From JAKFDI01 sp036676235 (GTDB taxonomy: Bacteria > Pseudomonadota > Gammaproteobacteria > Burkholderiales > Burkholderiaceae_C), in assembly GCA_036676235.1 (NCBI GenBank), contig JAKFDI010000064.1:62001-126000 (forward strand): DNA of 64,000 nucleotides, read 5' to 3'. Below the pieces are notes generated by a model. That model was not told the DNA's origin. It worked only from the letters and a program-made list of their open reading frames with translations, and searched no databases. Both the position numbers and the translations under genes were made by a program. Positions 19,606 through 27,881 of this stretch are shown here, in pieces. Within the stretch, counting starts at the first letter, position 1; each line of letters begins with the position of its first letter.

Positions 19606-20496
19606 ATGAGCACCATGCAACGCAAGGGCATCATCCTCGCCGGCGGTTCCGGCACCCGCCTGCACCCGGCCACGCTTGCCATCAGCAAACAGCTGCTGCC
19701 GGTGTACGACAAGCCGATGGTGTACTACCCGCTGAGCACGCTGATGCTCGCCGGCATCCGCGACATCCTGCTCATCAGCACGCCGCAGGACACGCCGCGG
19801 TTCGAGGCACTGCTGGGCGATGGGTCGCAGTGGGGCATCAATCTCAGCTACTGCGTGCAGCCAAGCCCGGATGGGTTGGCGCAGGCGTTCATCCTGGGCA
19901 GGCGCTTCGTCGACGGAAAGCCGAGTGCGCTGGTGCTGGGGGACAACATCTTCCATGGCCATGATCTGCAGCACCTGCTGCATTCAGCGGCCGGCCATGA
20001 GCGGGGTGCCTCGGTGTTCGCCTATCACGTCCACGACCCCGAACGCTACGGCGTGGTCGCCTTCGACGCTGATCGACGCGCACTGAGCATCGAAGAAAAA
20101 CCCAAGGCCCCGAAGAGCAACTACGCCGTCACCGGCCTCTACTTCTACGACGAACAGGTGTGCGACATCGCCGCGAGCATCAAGCCCTCGGCCCGCGGCG
20201 AACTCGAGATCACCGACGTCAATGCGCGCTACCTCGAGCAAGGCCAGCTCAACGTCGAGATCATGGGCCGCGGCTATGCGTGGCTCGACACGGGCACACA
20301 TGACAGTCTGCTTGAGGCCGGGCAGTTCATTTCGGTATTGGAGAAGCGCCAGGGCTTGAAGGTTGCCTGCCCCGAGGAGATCGCCTTCCGCGCCCGCTGG
20401 ATCACCGCCGAGCAGGTGGCAGCGATGGCGCAGCCGATGCTAAAGAACGGGTATGGACAGTACCTGATGCAGGTGGTGAAGAGCCAGGTGTTCTGA
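19606..20496 (+). CDS. rfbA: Glucose-1-phosphate thymidylyltransferase
   Basis: A 296-aa nucleotidyltransferase, step 1 of dTDP-L-rhamnose synthesis. GIILAGGSGTRLHPAT is the nucleotide loop, KQLLPVYDKPMVYYPLS is diagnostic, LGDNIFHG is the metal site and GRGYAWLDTGTHDSL closes the core. ATG at 19606, with a second in-frame ATG at 19615 (MQRKGIIL) as an alternative. Confidence 0.97.
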   Translation: MSTMQRKGIILAGGSGTRLHPATLAISKQLLPVYDKPMVYYPLSTLMLAGIRDILLISTPQDTPRFEALLGDGSQWGINLSYCVQPSPDGLAQAFILGRRFVDGKPSALVLGDNIFHGHDLQHLLHSAAGHERGASVFAYHVHDPERYGVVAFDADRRALSIEEKPKAPKSNYAVTGLYFYDEQVCDIAASIKPSARGELEITDVNARYLEQGQLNVEIMGRGYAWLDTGTHDSLLEAGQFISVLEKRQGLKVACPEEIAFRARWITAEQVAAMAQPMLKNGYGQYLMQVVKSQVF

Positions 20497-20498
20497 GC

Positions 20499-21050
20499 AT
20501 GAATGTCATCAAGACCTCCATCGAGGGCGTGCTGATCCTTGAACCCAAGGTGTTCGGCGACGAGCGCGGTTTCTTCATGGAGAGCTTCAGCCAGAAGGCT
20601 TTCGATGATGCAGTTGGCCATCACGTCGAATTTGTACAGGACAACCACTCGCGCTCAGTCAAAGGTGTGCTGCGTGGACTGCACTACCAACTTCCGCCGA
20701 ATGTGCAAGGCAAGCTCGTGCGCGTCGTAACGGGTTCAGTATTCGACGTCGCCGTCGACATGCGCAAAAGTAGCCCCTACTTCGGTCAATGGGTCGGCTA
20801 TGAGTTGAGCGCTGAAAATAAGCGAATGCTGTGGATCCCGCCGGGCTTCGCACACGGGTTCCTAGTGCTAAGCGACGCCGCCGATTTCCTCTACAAGACG
20901 ACGGACTACTACGCGCCGCATGCCGAAGGCTCGGTTCGCTTCGACGACTCGGCCATCGGCATCGACTGGCCCGTCGTCGGGATACCGCTCCAGCTATCGG
21001 CCAAGGACACCAGCGCCCCGGCCCTCGCTGGTGCCACGTACTTCGCCTAA
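20499..21050 (+). CDS. rfbC: dTDP-4-dehydrorhamnose 3,5-epimerase
   Basis: A 183-aa cupin-fold epimerase, step 3 of the pathway. LEPKVFGDERGFFMES, then the catalytic His in KGVLRGLHYQ, and IPPGFAHGFLVLSD are conserved. It begins two bases after the rfbA stop. From about this gene onward the codon choice looks slightly less G+C-biased than in the flanking housekeeping genes, judged by eye. Confidence 0.97.
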   Translation: MNVIKTSIEGVLILEPKVFGDERGFFMESFSQKAFDDAVGHHVEFVQDNHSRSVKGVLRGLHYQLPPNVQGKLVRVVTGSVFDVAVDMRKSSPYFGQWVGYELSAENKRMLWIPPGFAHGFLVLSDAADFLYKTTDYYAPHAEGSVRFDDSAIGIDWPVVGIPLQLSAKDTSAPALAGATYFA

Positions 21051-21089
21051 CCACTGTCGCACGACAGAACGTCTCGCCCTCTTCGCCGT

Positions 21090-22133
21090 ATGGCGTTCCT
21101 GCATTCGCTTCTCGGGGCGAACCTCTTCCTGTTCATCTACCTGGCTTATCCCCGGGAAGTATTCGTCGCCTACGCGTCCTGGCAGCTCGTCGCTTCTTCG
21201 ATCCTGATCCTGCTTGAAACACCGCTGCTGCAGCACTTCCTCGCCAACCGAACGGAGGAGCGACTGCCGCGGGTGGTCCTGTTCGTCAAATCCGCCCTAG
21301 CGTTGCTCGCGACGCTGGCTTTCGTCCTCAGCGGACAGGGCCATGCGCCGGCGGCCATCTTCGTGTGCCTACTCGTCAGCCTGCCCACGTCGTGGCAGGT
21401 CACGCCCCGTACCCATGGCAAGGTCCCGCAAGCTGCGCTGCTCGCCATTCGCATCATCCTCCTCGCGATACCGTTCACGGGCATCGCCATGCCATGGGCC
21501 CTGGTGCTGTTCGCCCTCGGGTCGAGCGGCTGTGCCGCGGCGCTAGCGCGCAGGCAACCCAGGCTGCAGCGCTCGGCATTCGTCGACGCGGCGCGGGCGT
21601 TCGCGAACAAGATCGCCTACGCTGTCCGTCCAGCGGCCGAAAGCATCGCGTTCAACCTGGCCACACTGTTCATCATGAGCCAGCTGTCGGCCGCCGAGGC
21701 TTCCATGTTCTTCGTGTTCCTCCGTGTCGTCGCGAGCGCCGTGTCGGTAGCCCAGAATGCGCTCTACACGGACTTCGTCGGCCAAGCGTGGCAATCCGCC
21801 GTTCAGCGGTTCGGCCCCGTCTTCATGGCAGGAGCTGCAGTGGTCGGCGTGCTTGCGGTGCTGGCGCCGCACGCTACCGCGTTCACCTTCGTCGCCTTTG
21901 CGCTCGGCGCGCCGGTCGTGATCATCAACCAGTATTTCGGAAGCTATCGCGCGAAGATCCTGAACCTTCACCGGCTCGACCTGCTCAACGGACTCCTGTT
22001 TTCCATCGGCCTGGCCGCGATGGCCGGCCTGTCGCTCTTCCGCAAGGACTTCCAGTCCATCGCCTTTACATACCTCATCGTCGAGGCGGCCATCGGCCTG
22101 AACGCGTATCGCATGACATCGAGATTTCCATGA
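21090..22133 (+). CDS. Putative O-antigen flippase (Wzx-like), short
   Basis: A 347-aa, very hydrophobic protein with about ten predicted helices, including SILILLETPLLQHFL near the start, ATLFIMSQLSAAEASMFFVFLRV in the middle and AFTYLIVEAAIGLNAY at the end. The layout and its position beside a polymerase-like gene suggest a polysaccharide-repeat flippase. It is shorter than the usual 400-500 aa Wzx and may lack end helices. I see no ribosome-binding site before the ATG at 21090. Recognition is by topology and context only. Confidence 0.6.
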   Translation: MAFLHSLLGANLFLFIYLAYPREVFVAYASWQLVASSILILLETPLLQHFLANRTEERLPRVVLFVKSALALLATLAFVLSGQGHAPAAIFVCLLVSLPTSWQVTPRTHGKVPQAALLAIRIILLAIPFTGIAMPWALVLFALGSSGCAAALARRQPRLQRSAFVDAARAFANKIAYAVRPAAESIAFNLATLFIMSQLSAAEASMFFVFLRVVASAVSVAQNALYTDFVGQAWQSAVQRFGPVFMAGAAVVGVLAVLAPHATAFTFVAFALGAPVVIINQYFGSYRAKILNLHRLDLLNGLLFSIGLAAMAGLSLFRKDFQSIAFTYLIVEAAIGLNAYRMTSRFP

Positions 22134-23272
22134 GGGCTCGATACAACGTCATCTTCACCGTACTACTGCTCGCGTACAGCATCCCGGGCCTGTTCCTGGC
22201 GCGGATGGTGCCGTTCCTCGAGAAGTTTCTCGGCAACACGGACATCGGCGCGCTCGTGGCCGCGGCATTGCTGCAAGCCGCCATCGCGTTCTGGCTGTTC
22301 CCGCGCATCGACCTGCTGGGCGACCACGGCCGCCTGCGGCGGTACCGGGCCAACCACCTCGGAGTCGCCCTCATTCAGGCCGCCTACTTGTCCGCTGCCG
22401 CCTTCGTGCTCGCTATGGAACTGACCACGCTGACCCAGGGCATCGGCGCCAGCGACCGCAACTCGCTGTACCGCGCCTACGAGGAACTGGCCGAGGCATT
22501 CCCGCTTGAAAAGATCAAGACGATGATCGCCGTCATATCCATCTTCTTCGTGCTGTCGGGCCGCCGGCGCCTGGGCATCGGAACCTGCGTGGCCATCAGC
22601 GCGGTGGACTTCGGTTTCGGCAACCGAAGCTTCCTCTTCTACACCCTACTTGTCTTCATCTTCTCGGGCCTCGCGCGAAATCCGTCGCTGAAGACCAAGT
22701 GGTTCATCGCCCTAGTCGCCCTCTTCATGCTCGGACGCACCTACATCTTCTCGGGCGACATCGACATCGAAGGCGCCGATCACTTCCTGGCTGTATTCGG
22801 TGAGTTCGTCTTCACGTCGTCGGCACCCCTGTTCGTGACCGAGTTGAGCGAGCGGGGCGATATGGCGGCCATGGTCGTCCAACTGCTCGGGCTGGACAAA
22901 CTGACCGGAGCGCGTGCCATGTGGGTCGGGGAGATCATCCAAAAAGACCTCGCCATCCCAATCGGCCTCGCCTGCGGCCCGGTGTGCGACATCTACTACT
23001 ACTCGGGCAGCAGCACGCTGTCCCTCCTAGTGTCGACGGTGGGGATCGCTCTGCTCTACGCGGCCTTCCTGTGGTTGACTTTGACACTCAACCCCGGTCC
23101 CAAGCGACTACCGATCGTCCTCGTTCAAGCTCTGCTGTTCCGGGACATCATCCGTACTGGCCTCATCCTGTCGCTCAGCACCCTGATCCTGTGGACCGCG
23201 ATTGCAGTCCTCCTGAGCCACGTCTTCTTCGCACAGAGAAAAGATGACCCCTTCCGATCATCTCAAGCTTGA
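22130..23272 (+). CDS. Putative O-antigen polymerase (Wzy-like) membrane protein
   Basis: A 380-aa polytopic membrane protein that starts at ATG 22130, overlapping the upstream stop as ATGA. Hydrophobic segments cover most of the chain, with a larger polar loop in the second half (SAPLFVTELSERGDM and the following RAMWVGEIIQKDLAIPIG). Wzy polymerases share this layout and almost no sequence, so position after the flippase-like gene carries much of the weight. The last 29 bp overlap the following methyltransferase gene. The open frame extending upstream to 21365 is a shadow of the flippase-like gene. Confidence 0.6.
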   Translation: MRARYNVIFTVLLLAYSIPGLFLARMVPFLEKFLGNTDIGALVAAALLQAAIAFWLFPRIDLLGDHGRLRRYRANHLGVALIQAAYLSAAAFVLAMELTTLTQGIGASDRNSLYRAYEELAEAFPLEKIKTMIAVISIFFVLSGRRRLGIGTCVAISAVDFGFGNRSFLFYTLLVFIFSGLARNPSLKTKWFIALVALFMLGRTYIFSGDIDIEGADHFLAVFGEFVFTSSAPLFVTELSERGDMAAMVVQLLGLDKLTGARAMWVGEIIQKDLAIPIGLACGPVCDIYYYSGSSTLSLLVSTVGIALLYAAFLWLTLTLNPGPKRLPIVLVQALLFRDIIRTGLILSLSTLILWTAIAVLLSHVFFAQRKDDPFRSSQA

Positions 23273-24065
23273 GACCTACTGCTCAGGCATGATCCGCTAT
23301 GCCCCCGACCGGGCGGCACGGCTGCAGGCGTATTCTGATGCGTACGGTATGTTTTTCGGGCGTGTTGGCGGCCACCCGCAGTTCAACCTGCCCGACGATG
23401 CCTACGTTCGCTATTCCCGCCAGTTGGTCGACAAGCTGGAGGGCCTGCTATGCGACGACCGCCCTCCGTTGCTGCGCATCGTGGAGCTGGGTTGCGGGCG
23501 CGGCTTCCTGACGGCGGAACTTGCTCGGCGATTTTCGGGGGCCGCTTGCCTGGGGATCGACGTCGCGCTAGACGCTGAGGGCTGCGAAAACCTGCCGAAC
23601 CTCTCCTACGCCCGCACCAATATCCTTGATGGAGGTATCCCGGCGAAGGACGCGGACCTTGTGGTGTCCGATCAGGTCCTGGAGCATTTCCACGAAGAGG
23701 ACGCCGGACAGTTCGCCGCCACGGCCGCCGCAATACTTCGACCCGGCGGAATCCTGTTCATCGGCACGCCCAACCGCATCTGGGGCCCCCACGACGTCTC
23801 GGGCACGTTCCGTCTGAGCGAGCCCATCGGATTCCACCTAAAGGAGTACGGTGGCGAGGAGGTCGTCACGCTTTTCGCTCAGCATGGGCTGAAGTTCCAC
23901 AGTGCCCTCGTCATGCTCCGCGAGCACGGCCGCATGCTCACGCTCGCGCAGTACCTGCGCCTCGAACGCGCGATCGCCGCCCTGCCCATCAGTCTTCGGC
24001 AGACGCTACGGGACAAGCGTGCCCTCGGGTGGGCCAACATTCGCTTTTTGTTCAAGAAGATCTGA
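23244..24065 (+). CDS. Class I SAM-dependent methyltransferase
   Basis: A 273-aa Rossmann methyltransferase. Motif I is VELGCGRGFLTAEL, followed by an acidic residue in GIDVALDAE; DLVVSDQVLEHFHEED and LRPGGILFIGTPN are motifs of the Methyltransf_11/23 group. It overlaps the polymerase-like gene by 29 bp. In an O-antigen cluster this type usually methylates a sugar or caps the non-reducing end. The acceptor is unknown. Confidence 0.85.
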   Translation: MTPSDHLKLETYCSGMIRYAPDRAARLQAYSDAYGMFFGRVGGHPQFNLPDDAYVRYSRQLVDKLEGLLCDDRPPLLRIVELGCGRGFLTAELARRFSGAACLGIDVALDAEGCENLPNLSYARTNILDGGIPAKDADLVVSDQVLEHFHEEDAGQFAATAAAILRPGGILFIGTPNRIWGPHDVSGTFRLSEPIGFHLKEYGGEEVVTLFAQHGLKFHSALVMLREHGRMLTLAQYLRLERAIAALPISLRQTLRDKRALGWANIRFLFKKI

Positions 24066-24105
24066 ATTCCGATCCCGCCACGGCCCTGCCGGCGGACCGC
24101 CCGAC

Positions 24106-25113
24106 ATGAAACTTGCGCTCGTCATCCAGCCTGCCACCATCGCGTCCGGCGGCGGCCAGATCCTCCGACTAGTCGGGCAGGCCCTCGCGGAACGGCATGA
24201 GGTAGACCTGCTCTACCTGACGCCCAGCCGCGCGGCGGGTGCCGGCGCCGACCTGCGAACGCTCAAGAGCTGGGTCAAGATCACACGCGCCATGTGGCAC
24301 GGCGAACGCACCGCACGGGCCGTTTCCACGCACCAGCTCGACGGCTACGACCGCATCTTCGCCGGCTGGGTGGGAGATGTAGCTCAGTTGCTGGCCGGCG
24401 GCATCGCCCCTGATCGCATCGTCCACATCTGCCAGTCCGTGGAAACCTGGGCCGGCGACACGGCCAGCGCGGCGCTCGCCTATGGCGTGCCGCTCGAGCG
24501 CTGGTTCGTCGCCGACTGGCTGGCCGACAGCCTCGCCGCCACGACGGTGTGCCCGCAGTTCATCGGCAACGCCATCAACGATCTCTTCTTCCAGACGCCT
24601 CCGGCACCAAAGGAGAGCGCCCGTGACCACGTGACGTACCTGACCCATCCGGGCTGGTGGAAGAACGTCACCGAATGCGCGGTGGTCGCCGAGACTATCG
24701 CCGCGCGAGCGGGCCTGCGCCTGCAGACGTTCGGCACCTCTCCCACCGGCCGCGAGCACGTGTCGCTCGTCCGCCCGGACGCACGGGGCGTGCTTGGTTG
24801 CCTAGATCGCACGCGTTTCTTCGTCACCATGTCCTTCTACGAAGGGATGCCGCTGGTAGCCATGGAGGCGCTCGCGCGCGGCTGCTTCCTTGTGCTCTCC
24901 GACATCCCCGCGCACCGCGAGATCTGGCGGCACGTCGGCGACCGCCACTGCCGCCTCCTCAGGAGCCCGCCGATCCATGTCTCGGAATTGCACGGCGTGG
25001 ACTGGGCCGCGACCCACCTTACGTCGTCACCCCCGCCCCAACACCTCGCGTCCTTCACGATTTCATCGTTCCAGGCGCGAGTCCGGTCGGCAGTGTCCAG
25101 GTCGCTAGGCTGA
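24106..25113 (+). CDS. Glycosyltransferase, GT4-like
   Basis: A 335-aa glycosyltransferase of the GT-B type. The start at 24106 gives MKLALVIQPATIASGGGQ, typical of the glycine loop of GT4 proteins. The C-terminal half has SFYEGMPLVAMEALARGCFLV, the ExxxxxxxE-like nucleotide-sugar site. The longer frame to 23902 overlaps the methyltransferase and is rejected. Donor and linkage cannot be predicted. Confidence 0.8.
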   Translation: MKLALVIQPATIASGGGQILRLVGQALAERHEVDLLYLTPSRAAGAGADLRTLKSWVKITRAMWHGERTARAVSTHQLDGYDRIFAGWVGDVAQLLAGGIAPDRIVHICQSVETWAGDTASAALAYGVPLERWFVADWLADSLAATTVCPQFIGNAINDLFFQTPPAPKESARDHVTYLTHPGWWKNVTECAVVAETIAARAGLRLQTFGTSPTGREHVSLVRPDARGVLGCLDRTRFFVTMSFYEGMPLVAMEALARGCFLVLSDIPAHREIWRHVGDRHCRLLRSPPIHVSELHGVDWAATHLTSSPPPQHLASFTISSFQARVRSAVSRSLG

Positions 25114-25159
25114 CGAGCAGGATAATGCGCGGCTGCACCGCGCTTTCCTCAACCGTTCG

Positions 25160-26029
25160 ATGACACTCCGCACCATTGCGTCGATCGTTGTTTCGTACAA
25201 CACCGCTCCGGATCGCCTTCGTCAACTGATCGAACGGTTGGGTACGACCACCTCCGTCATCGTCGTGGACAACTCGACGCAAGCCTCCGTCGCCACGCAG
25301 ATCGAGCAGATAGTCCAAGCCGCGGGCGCGCAATACCTGGGTTGCAACGGCAATGTGGGCGTGGGCGCGGCACAGAACCGAGGCATCGCGCTCGCGAAGA
25401 CGCACGGAGCCTCTGCGGTACTGCTGATGGACGACGACTCGATGCCTGACAAAGGCATGGTGTGCGCCCTAGCCGCGGTAGCGGCCAGCCCAGGTTCAAG
25501 CAGCCCCTGCGTGGTCTGCGCCACGCCGCTGGCTGTGGATGTCGTTCGCACCGATCCGGCGCCGGACGGCGCTCCTTTTCCCGTGCGGGACATGATGAGT
25601 TCCGGAAGCCTCATTCCCATGGCCGTTCTGGATACGGTGGGGCCCTTCGACGAAGGCCTCTTCGTGGACCTCATCGACTTCGACTGGGGCTGGCGAGCGC
25701 AAGCCCGGGGCGTGCCGATCGTCAAGGTGCCGCGAGCTCGGCTCCGCCACCGGCTGGGTGACCGAAAGCGTCTTCCCTTCGGCCTTTCGCTCAACGTGCC
25801 GAGCCCCGTTCGGCACTACTACCAAGCGCGTAACCTGATCCTCGTCTGGCCCCGCCACCACGTGCCGGCGAAGTGGAAATGGTCGCGCACCCTTCTCACG
25901 CCCACCAAGTTCGCCATGGTCCTCGTGTTCTCCGACCGCCGGAGCGAACGAATCTTGCATTTCATCCGGGGTGTCGTCGACGGCTTCCACGGCGCCTCGA
26001 CCGCCGTCGAGGCCGCGCGGACGGCTTGA
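25160..26029 (+). CDS. Glycosyltransferase family 2, rhamnosyltransferase-like
   Basis: A 289-aa GT-A enzyme. TIASIVVSYNTAPDRLR opens the fold, VIVVDNST follows, GNVGVGAAQNRGIALA is the typical nucleotide-sugar segment and LLMDDDSMPD carries the DxD metal site. This pattern matches RfbF-type rhamnosyltransferases, which would fit the rfbBDAC genes upstream; that assignment is inference. A pair of C-terminal basic segments may hold it to the membrane. Confidence 0.85.
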   Translation: MTLRTIASIVVSYNTAPDRLRQLIERLGTTTSVIVVDNSTQASVATQIEQIVQAAGAQYLGCNGNVGVGAAQNRGIALAKTHGASAVLLMDDDSMPDKGMVCALAAVAASPGSSSPCVVCATPLAVDVVRTDPAPDGAPFPVRDMMSSGSLIPMAVLDTVGPFDEGLFVDLIDFDWGWRAQARGVPIVKVPRARLRHRLGDRKRLPFGLSLNVPSPVRHYYQARNLILVWPRHHVPAKWKWSRTLLTPTKFAMVLVFSDRRSERILHFIRGVVDGFHGASTAVEAARTA

Positions 26030-26075
26030 TGACCGCCCTTGCCCCGTTCTTTCCTTTTCCTATTGGAGTCCTGGC

Positions 26076-27038
26076 ATGACCATCATCGTTGCGGGTGGCG
26101 CTGGATTCGTCGCAGCCAACATTCTCGACCGCCTGGCCGCCTCGGGCGAATCCATCGTTGCCGTGGACAACCTGTCGCGGGGCCGCCGGGAGTACATCGA
26201 CGCGCTCCCATCGGGGCCGCGCATCCACTTCATCCAGGCCGACTTGGCCGATCGCGAGGCCTGCCTCTCGGTATTCACTGAGGCCGTCCCGCACGGCGCC
26301 GTCACCGAGGTCTGGCACTTCGCCGCTAACTCCGACATCCCAGCCGGTGTCGCCAACCCGGATATCGACCACAAGGACACCTTCCTCACCACGTTCGAGC
26401 TGCTGCGCGCCATGAAGCAGTTCGAAGTGAAGCAGTTCTTCTTCGCCTCAAGTTCGGCCGTGTACGGCGACCTTGGGCCCACGCCGCTGCACGAAGACAT
26501 TGGCCCCCTGCTGCCCATCTCCAATTACGGCGCGATGAAGCTGGCGGCCGAGGCTCAGGCCAGCGCCGCGGCCGAGAGCCACCTTGACCGCGTCTGCCTG
26601 TTCCGCTTTCCCAACGTGGTCGGCGTGCCCGCCACACACGGCGTGATCCTCGACTTCATCCGCAAGCTCAAGGCGGACCCCTCCGTGCTGCAGGTCCTGG
26701 GTAACGGTTCGCAGAAGAAGGCCTACCTGCACGTGAGCGACCTGGTGGACGCCATGCTGTTCGTCCGCGAGCAGGCCACCAGCAAGGTCTATCCCATCAA
26801 CATCGGTCCGATAGACGAAGGTGTCCTCGTCCGCTGGATCGCGGAACAGGTCGTGGCGCGCGTCTGCCCGGGCGCACACATCCAGTACGGCACCGGCCGC
26901 AAGGGCTGGATGGGCGACGTGCCGCAATTCCACTACTCGACGAAGAAACTTGGCGATCTCGGATGGCGCCCGACCATGGGATCGGAAGCGGCCCTGCGGC
27001 GTGCGATCGACGAGATCGCCACCCAGGAAGGTCTTTGA
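26076..27038 (+). CDS. NAD-dependent epimerase/dehydratase (GalE-like SDR)
   Basis: A 320-aa extended SDR. The start at 26076 yields MTIIVAGGAGFVAANIL with the GxxGxxA/G cofactor loop; a GGAG ribosome-binding site lies about 6 bp upstream. FFFASSSAVYGDLG and the YxxxK pair in NYGAMKLAAE form the active site. The likely substrate is a nucleotide sugar of this pathway, possibly GDP-heptose or UDP-hexose. It could be a 4-epimerase or a dehydratase; the sequence does not decide. Confidence 0.85.
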   Translation: MTIIVAGGAGFVAANILDRLAASGESIVAVDNLSRGRREYIDALPSGPRIHFIQADLADREACLSVFTEAVPHGAVTEVWHFAANSDIPAGVANPDIDHKDTFLTTFELLRAMKQFEVKQFFFASSSAVYGDLGPTPLHEDIGPLLPISNYGAMKLAAEAQASAAAESHLDRVCLFRFPNVVGVPATHGVILDFIRKLKADPSVLQVLGNGSQKKAYLHVSDLVDAMLFVREQATSKVYPINIGPIDEGVLVRWIAEQVVARVCPGAHIQYGTGRKGWMGDVPQFHYSTKKLGDLGWRPTMGSEAALRRAIDEIATQEGL

Positions 27039-27056
27039 CTCAACGCAGGAGATCGC

Positions 27057-27881
27057 ATGCCGTCCCCCGCCCCACGGGTCACGCTAGTCGTTCCGTCATT
27101 CAACGAGGCGCCAGAGATCATTCGCACCAGCTTGGCGAGCGTCCGTGACCAGACCTTCCCGGACTTCGAGTGCATCGTCGTCGACGAGAGCACCGACACC
27201 GAACGCGCCCAGGCGTGCAGCGACTTCTGCGCTCTGGACCCGCGCTTCACTTACGTCCACCCGACTGAACGCCTGGGCTTGGCCGCCAGCCTGAACCTCG
27301 GCATCTCGCGCGCCCGCGGCGAGCTGATCGCCCGCTTCGACTCGGACGACATCTGCCTGCCCGAGCGCGTCGCCCGGCAGGTTGCGTTTTTCGACGCGAA
27401 CCCCGGCATCTCCGTCGTCGGTGGCGGGCTTGAGGTGATGGATGACCACGAAGACACCCTGGCGTTCCGGGACTACCCGCGTGACCACGCACGGATCGCC
27501 GCCGGCATGCAGCTCACCACCACGCTTGCGCATCCCACCGTGATGTATCGGCGCAGCGTCGTCGAGGCCCACGGCGGCTACGACCCGAGTTTCCGTTTCG
27601 CCGAGGACCTGGATCTCTGGCTCCGCTGGCTGAACGCGGACGTCAAGTTCGCAAATCTGCCCGACGTGCTGGTCCGCTATCGACAGCACGTGACGCGCCG
27701 CGACCCGCGCCATTGGCAGTTCAACCGGCGCGCGCGCGTCAAGAACTTCGCGATGAGCTACCCAGGCCGCAGGGCTCTGGGGATCGTCGCGATCTCGCTG
27801 TGGACCGTCCTGCCGGCCGCTGTCCAGGAGACCGTTTTCAAGACTCTCGTCTTCCGCCGCCGCCAGGGAGTCCGTACGTGA
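27057..27881 (+). CDS. Glycosyltransferase family 2
   Basis: A 274-aa GT-A glycosyltransferase: VTLVVPSFNEAPEIIRTSL, ECIVVDESTD, LGLAASLNLGISRARGELI and the DxD-type site ARFDSDDICLPER. The C-terminal half has EDLDLWLRWL, the usual catalytic-base region. Its stop overlaps the GTG start of the three-domain heptose enzyme (GTGA), suggesting it uses the heptose donor made by the next genes. That is inference from coupling. Confidence 0.88.
   Translation: MPSPAPRVTLVVPSFNEAPEIIRTSLASVRDQTFPDFECIVVDESTDTERAQACSDFCALDPRFTYVHPTERLGLAASLNLGISRARGELIARFDSDDICLPERVARQVAFFDANPGISVVGGGLEVMDDHEDTLAFRDYPRDHARIAAGMQLTTTLAHPTVMYRRSVVEAHGGYDPSFRFAEDLDLWLRWLNADVKFANLPDVLVRYRQHVTRRDPRHWQFNRRARVKNFAMSYPGRRALGIVAISLWTVLPAAVQETVFKTLVFRRRQGVRT

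Noticed and set aside
21365..22129. N-terminal extension of the polymerase-like protein
   Set aside because: It overlaps the flippase-like gene in another frame and has Arg/Pro-rich shadow composition; the ATG at 22130 opens into a helix.
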